Source: Anaerolineales bacterium | GTDB taxonomy: Bacteria; Chloroflexota; Anaerolineae; Promineifilales; Promineifilaceae | Direction of reading: 5' to 3' | Length of the DNA: 5,229 bases | NCBI GenBank assembly: GCA_020432595.1 | Contig: JAGQGA010000066.1 | Span: 1-5,229, forward strand | Shown: positions 1-4,719 of the stretch, in pieces | How the letters are laid out: each line of letters starts with the position of its first letter | Position numbering within the stretch: the first letter of the stretch is position 1 | The notes under the pieces: model-generated | What the model saw: the letters and a program-made list of their open reading frames with translations, nothing else | Told to the model about the DNA's origin: nothing | Databases searched by the model: none | Program-made: the position numbers and the translations under genes

Positions 1-1
1 A

Positions 2-592
2 GGGTGGGGGGCGAATTTGCCGGAGGTGTTGGCTTTGCCCAATGCCCCGGCTGGTTGGCAAGAATTAGTGGGTGGGGTGTTGAATGCGCCTAAAGATACC
101 GTGCTTGCCTTTGCCGAGGGGCTAGTGGCTGGGGTGCGGCAGGTGCTGCTGGCGGGGCAAAGGGAGGTGGGGGAGAGAGAAACGGCCGTTTCCCTCTTCC
201 AGGATTTCTACTTCTTTGTCTTTGAGTATAAAAACAAGGTACTGGCGGCCTTTCAGCGGGGTGATGCCATGACTGCCCGCTATGCCGCTGCCCAGCTTCA
301 GCAGGAAATCAGTGCCATGCTCAACAAGGTAGACGCGGGCTTTTTTGGCGAGCCGTTTAACTTGCTGGGGGAATATGGGGCGGGGTATGGGGCGGCCGGC
401 TTTCCCGATTTGCTGGCGGTGGCGGCGCAGGAGGATTTGGCGGTCTTGGCGGAGCGGGTGCAGCAGCTAGACAACCAGATGCAGGTGTGGCTAATGGCGC
501 AGGGCGTTGCGCTTAATGTGCTGGCTGATGCAGAAGTGCTGCAACGATTTTTGCTACAGCGTTTGCCGCCTGCAACCAAGCCATTGCCGTGA
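2..592 (+). CDS. 3' part of a helical protein, possibly a nucleotidyltransferase C-terminal domain (5'-truncated)
   Basis: The frame is open from the window edge to TGA at 590-592. A TTG codon at 17 could serve as a start, but it has no Shine-Dalgarno sequence and the frame stays open upstream of it, so I read this as the end of a longer gene. The visible 196 codons are mostly Ala/Leu/Gln-rich amphipathic helix with no signal peptide or clear membrane span. The stretch at about 197-315 (FQDFYFFVFEYKNK followed by RGDAMTARYAAAQLQQEI) resembles the helical second domain behind the catalytic domain of aminoglycoside-type nucleotidyltransferases, where an aromatic-rich helix is followed by an RGEL/AR-type helix. 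The catalytic GS...D.D motif would lie upstream and is not visible, so the function is only a suggestion. A Gly/Tyr/Ala-rich loop (GEYGAGYGAAG, about 376-408) sits in the middle. The gene carries one perfect AACGGCCGTT palindrome and is strongly G-rich on the coding strand. A terminator candidate follows 27 bases after the stop. I am sure it is coding, unsure of the family. Confidence 0.8.
   Translation, partial: GWGANLPEVLALPNAPAGWQELVGGVLNAPKDTVLAFAEGLVAGVRQVLLAGQREVGERETAVSLFQDFYFFVFEYKNKVLAAFQRGDAMTARYAAAQLQQEISAMLNKVDAGFFGEPFNLLGEYGAGYGAAGFPDLLAVAAQEDLAVLAERVQQLDNQMQVWLMAQGVALNVLADAEVLQRFLLQRLPPATKPLP
181..190. repeat. AACGGCCGTT palindrome, copy 1
   Basis: A perfect 10-base palindrome inside the first gene, read in the frame A-ACG-GCC-GTT (Thr-Ala-Val). 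It is the first of eight perfect copies in the window. Confidence 0.85.
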
Positions 593-619
593 AATATGCC
601 GTGGACGAGTCAAAGTCGT

Positions 620-640
620 GGCCGCTTGACGGCCGTTTTT
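620..640 (+). terminator. Likely intrinsic terminator after the first gene
   Basis: GGCCG (620-624), a five-base loop CTTGA and CGGCC (630-634) form a five-bp all-GC stem, extendable by G-U pairs. It is followed by G and then five T (636-640). It begins 27 bases after the stop of the first gene and ends 73 bases before the next start codon. The right half of the stem is part of a near-copy of the window's repeated palindrome (GACGGCCGTT, 628-637), so a palindrome copy may have been co-opted. The stem is short, hence moderate confidence. Confidence 0.55.
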
Positions 641-698
641 ATCGGGCGTACACTCGTGCCACATCATAGCAGGTTATAGGGGCACTCCTCTACAACCT

Positions 699-706
699 AA
701 AGGCGG
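699..706 (+). promoter_or_regulatory. Ribosome binding site deciding the GlpX-like start
   Basis: AAAGGCGG lies seven bases before ATG 714 and favours that start over the TTG at 708 (too close) and the ATG at 723 (preceded by GCAGATGGAACAG, with no good Shine-Dalgarno at proper spacing). Confidence 0.55.
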
Positions 707-713
707 TTTGCAG

Positions 714-1697
714 ATGGAACAGATGACACCTTCGCACAACGTGGGTTTGGATTTGGTTCGTGTAACGGAAACAACGGCATTGGCATCTGGTCCCTGGATT
801 GGGGCGGGCAATGTGACAGAGGCGCATATCGCGGCCACGTATGCCATGAAGGCGGCGTTGGATTCGCTGGATATGAAGGGGACAGTGGTGATTGGGGAAG
901 AGCGTGAGACGCAGGGAGAACGGCCGTTAGGGGCAGGAACGGCCGTTGGTTCTGGCTTTGGTGCGGAAGTAGACGTGCTGGTAGACCCCATAGATGGCAC
1001 AAGTCTGCTGAGTGCTGGACGACGGGGGGCTATTTCAGTGGTTGCCCTGGCCCCCAAAGGGAGCATTTGGTCGCCACACCCCGCTGTCTATATGGAAAAA
1101 ATTGTGGTGGATCAAGAAGCTGCGGCTGCCCTGGTGCCAGAATGCATGAACGCACCTGCGGCATGGGTTTTAGCACTCATTGCTCGCGTCAAAAAAAAGT
1201 CGGTTGCAGATTTGGCTGTTGTCATCTTGGATCGGCCGCGTCATGCGGCACTGATTGACGAGATACGCGCCGCTGGTGCCCGCATTTTGCTGCGTGATGA
1301 CGGCGACACCGAAGGGGCGATGGTGGCGGCGACGATGGATTCTGATGCGGATGTGCTGATGGGTATTGGTGGTGCTGCGCAAGGGGTGCTGTCTGCTTGT
1401 GCCGTCAAAGCACTGGGTGGAGCCATGCTGGCGCGTCTGGCACCCCAAAGCAGTGCTGAACGGGATACGATTCGCGCTGCGGGGCTGGATGAGCGGCGTA
1501 TTTATCAATGCGATGACTTGGTGCAAAGCAACGAAATTTTTTTTGCCGCCACCGCCATCACCCAAAGCTATTTGCTGTCGCCACTTCGGATGCAAAGCGG
1601 GTTTGCTAGAACCCACTCTTTGCTGCTAAGGACTGAAACGGGGACGCGCCGTTTTATTCGGGCTGAGCACCGGCTGTTTGCGGCTCCTTTGGATTAG
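714..1697 (+). CDS. glpX: Class II fructose-1,6-bisphosphatase (GlpX) family protein with an altered metal site
   Basis: The protein is 327 residues, close to the usual 320-336 of GlpX, the cytoplasmic metal-dependent phosphatase that turns fructose-1,6-bisphosphate into fructose-6-phosphate in gluconeogenesis. Family landmarks in order: RVTETTALA (16-24), GTVVIGE (56-62), VDPIDGT (90-96), VYMEK, LDRPRH, the DDGD turn, GIGGAAQG (about 217-224) and a C-terminal region with TRRFIRAEH. The DPIDGT metal/phosphate loop and Glu62 are intact. By eye against E. coli GlpX as I remember it, other catalytic positions differ: the Asp33 equivalent is His38, Lys29 is Val34, the GEGEIDEAP stretch has become GEERETQGE, and Glu213 in GGAPEG is Gln223 in GGAAQG. 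It may therefore be a divergent paralogue with another substrate or metal, or an inactive one. It contains two homopolymers (A8 at 1191, T8 at 1537) with the frame intact through both. Its last 44 bases overlap the opposing gene. Family membership is firm; FBPase activity is doubtful. Confidence 0.85.
   Translation: MEQMTPSHNVGLDLVRVTETTALASGPWIGAGNVTEAHIAATYAMKAALDSLDMKGTVVIGEERETQGERPLGAGTAVGSGFGAEVDVLVDPIDGTSLLSAGRRGAISVVALAPKGSIWSPHPAVYMEKIVVDQEAAAALVPECMNAPAAWVLALIARVKKKSVADLAVVILDRPRHAALIDEIRAAGARILLRDDGDTEGAMVAATMDSDADVLMGIGGAAQGVLSACAVKALGGAMLARLAPQSSAERDTIRAAGLDERRIYQCDDLVQSNEIFFAATAITQSYLLSPLRMQSGFARTHSLLLRTETGTRRFIRAEHRLFAAPLD
919..947. repeat. Two AACGGCCGTT palindromes, copies 2 and 3
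   Basis: Perfect copies at 919-928 and 938-947, nine bases apart in the GlpX-like gene. They are read in different frames: AA-CGG-CCG-TT gives Arg-Pro and A-ACG-GCC-GTT gives Thr-Ala-Val. They encode part of the segment where the GlpX signature GEGEIDEAP is degraded, so palindrome spread may have helped reshape this loop. Confidence 0.85.
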
Positions 1698-2154
1698 TAA
1701 TTGGAGCACGTAGATGATAGGCTTGGAGGGTGGCGGGGTGGAGCAGCCAGGCAATGCCTAAAATGGGCTGAAACAGGGGAAAGAAGCCGTAGTCGGCTCC
1801 ATAGGCACGCCAAACGGTGCGGCCGATGATGTCGGGATAGATAAAGCTGAGGGTGCCAACAAGTAGGGTCATCAATGTTTCAAAGCCAAGGACACCTAAT
1901 GAAAGCTGCCAGGCCCATTTTTTGCGGTAGGCAAAGCCAACGGTGGCGGTGAGGTAACAAAGGGCGGCGATGGCACTGAGAGCAGGCGGCAGCAGATCGG
2001 TGATGCCTTCTTTGAAAAACAGTTGGTAAACAGCACGCACCCCTGTGGAAAAGGCGAGTACGGGGTAGGAGACACCTAAGATAACGCCAGCGGCGCGAAT
2101 AAAACCAGAAAGCCCCGCTTCGGGGGGAATTGCGTTTGAATTGTTTTGTTCCAT
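1654..2154 (-). CDS. Four-helix integral membrane protein of unknown function
   Basis: The protein is 166 residues from the ATG at 2154. The frame is open further upstream, to an ATG at 2217, but the extended -10 promoter lies inside that extension, so the internal ATG is preferred. A short polar N-terminus ([14 protein letters not shown]) is followed by four hydrophobic segments at about residues 19-37, 55-76, 82-105 and 122-139, joined by short loops; the basic loop RKK at 77-79 suggests a cytoplasmic side. The tail (about 140-166) is polar and Pro-rich. Between helices 3 and 4 lies [24 protein letters not shown] associate a similar TVW-x3-G-x-GY-x3-PL-x2-P pattern with uncharacterised actinobacterial and chloroflexotal membrane proteins, from memory only. 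There is no catalytic motif. It diverges from the propeller gene (134 bases between the ATGs) with the same promoter element, suggesting co-expression, and converges on the GlpX-like gene with a 44-base overlap. DoxX-like is an alternative I cannot support. Confidence 0.8.
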   Translation of the reverse strand: MEQNNSNAIPPEAGLSGFIRAAGVILGVSYPVLAFSTGVRAVYQLFFKEGITDLLPPALSAIAALCYLTATVGFAYRKKWAWQLSLGVLGFETLMTLLVGTLSFIYPDIIGRTVWRAYGADYGFFPLFQPILGIAWLLHPATLQAYHLRAPITNPKEPQTAGAQPE

Positions 2155-2161
2155 GAGCCAT

Positions 2162-2170
2162 ATTGTAGCA
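2162..2170 (-). promoter_or_regulatory. Extended -10 promoter of the membrane protein gene (leaderless)
   Basis: On the minus strand this reads TGCTACAAT: the TG-n extended -10 signature plus TACAAT. Only seven bases separate it from the ATG at 2154, so transcription would start at or next to the A of the start codon. There is no Shine-Dalgarno sequence, as expected for a leaderless mRNA. No convincing -35 box is seen, which extended -10 promoters tolerate. Confidence 0.6.
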
Positions 2171-2273
2171 CGGGTATTAGCGTGGAGTGTAGCTGTGTTC
2201 CTTATTAACCACGGCATAAAATGGTGAAAAATCTGGATGATTTCTGAGTGTTTCTGTGCGGTGGGCGAGCTAA

Positions 2274-2282
2274 TGCTACAAT
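2274..2282 (+). promoter_or_regulatory. Extended -10 promoter of the propeller gene (leaderless)
   Basis: TGCTACAAT, the same nine bases as in the divergent promoter, ends six bases before the ATG at 2289. The predicted start of transcription coincides with the start codon. The six-base gap TTGTTT has no Shine-Dalgarno sequence. This also argues against the TTG at 2283 as the start. Confidence 0.6.
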
Positions 2283-2288
2283 TTGTTT

Positions 2289-3746
2289 ATGGCTGATGAG
2301 TGGCGTCCAGATGAGGTTGAATTACCAACACGAATGGCTCCGACGGGAGCCAAAGGGTGTTTGTGGCGGCTGCTGGCACTGCTGTTGGTGGTCAGCTTGG
2401 TCGGGTCGGCGTGGGCGAGTTTGGTGTGGCTGTGGCGGCAGCGGCAGCCGCTGCCAACACCGACACCAGATAACGCCCCAGTGGTGCTGGTGGCAACACC
2501 AACGGCCGTTTTTCCCACCGCTGTCCCAACTGCTGCCATCCCCTCCACGGAACCAATCTTAACGGCCGTTCCCACCCCCAACCCCAACCGCGTTGACCGC
2601 ATTGTGTTTATCAACGGCGACAACCAGATAGAAACCATTGCCCCCGACGGCAGCGCCGCCCAGCAGCTTACCGAGGGCAGAACACGTTTTCGCTTTCCTG
2701 CCTGGTCGCCAGATAGCCGACAAATTGCGGCCATTGGAAACGGCCGTTTTGCTTCTGGCATCTATGTTGTGGCCGATTCTGCGAACCCGGTTGAACCCAC
2801 AGCCTTGTATATCACGGATAGCAGCAGCCCCATTTACCTCTACTGGTCGCCCAACGGTGAGCAGGTGAGCTTTATCGCGCCTGGTGCTGGCCGTGACATG
2901 GCCTTGCATTTAGCACCGGCCGATGGAGCCAGTGAGAGCCGCGAACTGGCAACCGGCAGCCCGTTTTACTGGCGTTGGGGTGGAGATAGCAGCCAGATTT
3001 TGTTTAGTACCGGCGACTTGGTGGGGCTGCTGGATGTGGACAACGGACGGCAAGAGGTGCTGGCAACATCGGGGCGGTTCCAGGCACCAGATATTTCTCC
3101 CGACGGCCGTTTTTGGGCTTATGCCACCGCCAATCGGTTTCGGCGCAATACCCAGCTTGTTTTACACGACACCCGCACCAGCGAACGTACCACCACGGCG
3201 CACGATGGCCTGGTGGCGATGGGGTGGAGTCCAACGGCCAACCAGTTAGCCTACATCAGCCCGGCGCAGGAATCGAGCTTTTTCTATGGCCCGCTGCGGC
3301 TGCTGGATGCGGAAAGCGGCGGCAGCCGGGTGCTGAGCAACGACACGGTGCTGGCTTTTTTCTGGTCGCCAAACGGCCGTTATCTCGCCTACATCTCCCT
3401 CGTTGAATCTCCCGCAGGCCGGCAGCAAGCCGCCGAAAACGGCCGTCGGCTGGGCAAACCCGTGCAGCAGCACGCCAATCTTCGGCTCAACCTGTCGCTG
3501 GTTGAGGTGGCGACGGGTACAGGGATGGCCTTGCTACAATTTCAGCCAACCCCGCTTTTCTTCGACCAATTCCTCCCCTTTTTTGACCAATATGCCCACA
3601 GTCACCAGCTTTGGTCGCCTGATAGTGATGCCCTGGTGCTGCCACTTGAGCAAGATGGGGTGGCGCAGATTGTGGTGGTGCCAGCCACCGGCGGGCGTGT
3701 TCTCCCCCTTGCTGAAGGGTCTATTGCTTTTTGGAGCGGGCAGTAG
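2289..3746 (+). CDS. Membrane-anchored PD40/WD40-like beta-propeller protein (TolB-type repeats)
   Basis: The protein is 485 residues. Residues 1-24 are a charged N-terminus, 25-49 a single Leu/Val/Trp-rich membrane anchor with no obvious cleavage or lipobox, and 54-100 a Pro/Thr/Ala linker (PTPTP, TPTAV, TAVPTPNPN). The rest is a propeller. The blade motif W-S-P-[DN]-[GS], followed by a hydrophobic strand, recurs at residues 139, 186, 269 (ISPDGRF), 313 (WSPTANQ), 359 (WSPNGRY) and 442 (WSPDSDA), with a degenerate one at 230 (WGGDSSQ). Seven motifs suggest about seven blades, with an insertion of some 40 residues between the last two. PD40 propellers usually bind proteins or peptides, or act as sensor domains; no enzyme motif is visible. 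The Pro/Thr linker suggests that the propeller lies outside the membrane. The start is set by the leaderless promoter. The gene is palindrome-rich (four perfect copies), and some copies coincide with NGR/DGR in blade motifs. Specific role unknown. Confidence 0.85.
   Translation: MADEWRPDEVELPTRMAPTGAKGCLWRLLALLLVVSLVGSAWASLVWLWRQRQPLPTPTPDNAPVVLVATPTAVFPTAVPTAAIPSTEPILTAVPTPNPNRVDRIVFINGDNQIETIAPDGSAAQQLTEGRTRFRFPAWSPDSRQIAAIGNGRFASGIYVVADSANPVEPTALYITDSSSPIYLYWSPNGEQVSFIAPGAGRDMALHLAPADGASESRELATGSPFYWRWGGDSSQILFSTGDLVGLLDVDNGRQEVLATSGRFQAPDISPDGRFWAYATANRFRRNTQLVLHDTRTSERTTTAHDGLVAMGWSPTANQLAYISPAQESSFFYGPLRLLDAESGGSRVLSNDTVLAFFWSPNGRYLAYISLVESPAGRQQAAENGRRLGKPVQQHANLRLNLSLVEVATGTGMALLQFQPTPLFFDQFLPFFDQYAHSHQLWSPDSDALVLPLEQDGVAQIVVVPATGGRVLPLAEGSIAFWSGQ
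2501..2570. repeat. Two AACGGCCGTT palindromes in the linker, copies 4 and 5
   Basis: Perfect copies at 2501-2510 and 2561-2570, both read A-ACG-GCC-GTT (Thr-Ala-Val). They form the TPTAVFP and LTAVPTP units of the Pro/Thr linker of the propeller protein. Confidence 0.85.
2739..2748. repeat. AACGGCCGTT palindrome, copy 6
   Basis: A perfect copy in the propeller gene, read AAC-GGC-CGT-T (Asn-Gly-Arg) between the first and second blade motifs. Confidence 0.85.
3372..3381. repeat. AACGGCCGTT palindrome, copy 7
   Basis: A perfect copy that encodes the NGR of the blade motif WSPNGRY. One-mismatch relatives sit at 3102-3111 (GACGGCCGTT, the DGR of ISPDGRF) and 3438-3447 (AACGGCCGTC, NGR). Confidence 0.85.
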
Positions 3747-3750
3747 ATAA

Positions 3751-3770
3751 GGAAAAAACGGCCGTTTTCC
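3751..3770. repeat. Intergenic AACGGCCGTT palindrome, copy 8, with A/T and GG/CC flanks
   Basis: The core at 3757-3766 is flanked by GGAAAA on the left and TTCC on the right, giving a larger imperfect dyad that starts four bases after the propeller stop codon. It could help end transcription, but it has no spacer loop and no clean terminal T-run, so I list it as a repeat and not as a terminator. It is the only perfect copy outside a gene. Confidence 0.75.
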
Positions 3771-3793
3771 CCCATTTCCATCCTCCCAATCGT

Positions 3794-3824
3794 TAGACAA
3801 CTTGTAAGATCACCTTCCCATAAT
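3794..3824 (+). promoter_or_regulatory. Possible promoter of the sugar phosphotransferase gene
   Basis: TAGACA (3794-3799, 5/6 to the -35 consensus) and CATAAT (3819-3824, 5/6 to the -10 consensus) are separated by 19 bases, longer than the optimum of 17. The implied start near 3831 would give an 85-base leader. Weak because of the spacing. Confidence 0.3.
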
Positions 3825-3871
3825 ACCATTTAGCGAAACAAGTTGCGCCACATCAAACAAAGCATTCGCTA
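3798..3871 (+). promoter_or_regulatory. Two interleaved inverted repeats in the leader (possible pseudoknot)
   Basis: CAACTTGT (3798-3805) pairs with ACAAGTTG (3838-3845), an eight-bp stem. TAGCGAA (3831-3837) pairs with TTCGCTA (3865-3871), a seven-bp stem. The arms alternate and the second and third touch without a spacer, which is the topology of an H-type pseudoknot with coaxial stems, in the leader of the sugar phosphotransferase gene. It forms only if transcription begins upstream of 3798; from the candidate start near 3831 only the second stem could form. Chance pairing is not excluded. Confidence 0.35.
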
Positions 3872-3915
3872 TCTGGGACAAGACATTCGGAACGTATCAC
3901 CAGGAGTATAGGCAA

Positions 3916-4560
3916 ATGGAATTCGTACACATTCAACCGCGTAATGTTATTTTAGTGCGCAAGCAACACCAGCTTGCCAAACGTGCTTTTGACCTAACAC
4001 TGTCACTCATTGCCCTACCGCCCCTAATGCTCCTGATGGGTATCATCGCTCTGCTAATCTATCTGGATAACCCAGGCCCCGTGTTTTTTAAGCAGCAGCG
4101 CACCGGCAAAGGCGGTCAGCGGTTTGGCATCTACAAATTCCGCACCATGGTCACCAACGCCGAAGAGCTAAAGCAAAAATACATGCACCTGAATGAGCTG
4201 ACCTGGCCCGATTTCAAAATTACCAACGACCCCCGCGTCACCCGCATTGGTCGCATCTTACGCAAAACCAGCCTCGACGAAATTCCCCAAATCATCAACG
4301 TCATCATTGGGGAAATGAGCTTGGTTGGTCCGCGTCCTACATCCTTTGACGTTAGCACCTATTCCCTGTGGCACACCGAACGGCTGGAAGTACTCCCCGG
4401 TATTACCGGTTTGTGGCAGGTACGCGGTCGCAGCGATGTTGATTTTGATGATCGCATTGCGCTGGATGTGGAATACATTGAAAACCAAAGTCTGTGGCTC
4501 GACATCAAAATCCTGTTTTGGACTGTTGCCAGCGTTTTTAAACAGGAAGGGGCTTATTAA
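3916..4560 (+). CDS. Polyprenyl-phosphate sugar phosphotransferase, short single-domain form
   Basis: The protein is 214 residues, a bacterial sugar transferase (PF02397-type). It would move a sugar phosphate from a nucleotide sugar onto undecaprenyl phosphate on the inner face of the membrane, the first step in building exopolysaccharide or another surface glycan. The start ATG has AGGAG (3902-3906) nine bases upstream. Residues 22-26 (KRAFD) begin the family domain. The hydrophobic helix at 27-50, with the Pro pair 35-36, fits the re-entrant membrane helix of the monotopic enzymes. Then come NPGPVFFKQQRTG (52-64), YKFRTM (73-78), the catalytic Asp-Glu dyad in SLDEIPQ (119-125), LVGPRP (136-141) and PGITGLWQVRGRS. 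All key motifs are present. The N-terminal four-helix and CoA-binding-like part of WbaP/WcaJ is absent, so it is PglC-like in length. Sugar specificity cannot be read. Coding is C-rich and palindrome-free, unlike the genes upstream. It probably opens a glycan locus with the next gene. Confidence 0.92.
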   Translation: MEFVHIQPRNVILVRKQHQLAKRAFDLTLSLIALPPLMLLMGIIALLIYLDNPGPVFFKQQRTGKGGQRFGIYKFRTMVTNAEELKQKYMHLNELTWPDFKITNDPRVTRIGRILRKTSLDEIPQIINVIIGEMSLVGPRPTSFDVSTYSLWHTERLEVLPGITGLWQVRGRSDVDFDDRIALDVEYIENQSLWLDIKILFWTVASVFKQEGAY

Positions 4561-4632
4561 GCATCACCTTGCCTCGCCAAACACCACAATTCACCGTTTC
4601 TTATTGGCCTAAACCTTCACAATAACATATAT

Positions 4633-4684
4633 CGGGTGAGCAGAACATTGTAAAGCACCTTGTATTGGAATTCTTGCTCACCCG
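4633..4684 (+). repeat. 10-bp inverted repeat between the glycan genes
   Basis: CGGGTGAGCA (4633-4642) and TGCTCACCCG (4675-4684) are perfect complements. GAA/TTC pairs just inside them across a one-base bulge. The loop is about 25-32 bases. No T-run follows, so it is not a standard terminator; it could be an operator for a dimeric regulator, an attenuator or an mRNA-stability hairpin. It ends 35 bases before the next start codon. The rest of the 159-base gap (4561-4719) is AT-rich, and I see no other gene in it. Confidence 0.6.
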
Positions 4685-4719
4685 TCGCGGTTGTAAATTT
4701 AGCATAAAGAGTATGTATC

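Noticed and set aside
656..685. GTGCC...GGCAC inverted repeat upstream of the GlpX-like gene
   Set aside because: Only five bp with a 20-base loop; expected by chance.
674..1066. Opposite-strand reading frames over the GlpX-like gene
   Set aside because: Ser/Pro/Arg-rich shadow translations of a well-supported gene, with no own ribosome binding site or motif.
2113..2125. CCCCG-CTT-CGGGG hairpin near the start of the opposing membrane protein gene
   Set aside because: It is inside coding sequence, has a three-base loop and no T-run; probably codon use (Pro-Pro-Glu-Ala-Gly).
2155..2217. Longer start for the opposing membrane protein (ATG at 2217)
   Set aside because: The extra 21 residues are not hydrophobic or motif-like, and the extended -10 element lies within this stretch; the ATG at 2154 fits better.
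2276..2761. Opposite-strand 161-codon frame over the propeller N-terminus
   Set aside because: Mirror of the repetitive Pro/Thr linker codons; no independent support.
3532..3540. A third TGCTACAAT
   Set aside because: It lies deep inside the propeller coding sequence, and no start codon follows at six to eight bases.
3751..3770. Palindrome after the propeller gene as an intrinsic terminator
   Set aside because: A spacerless dyad with only four T followed by C-rich sequence; hairpin formation would be poor.
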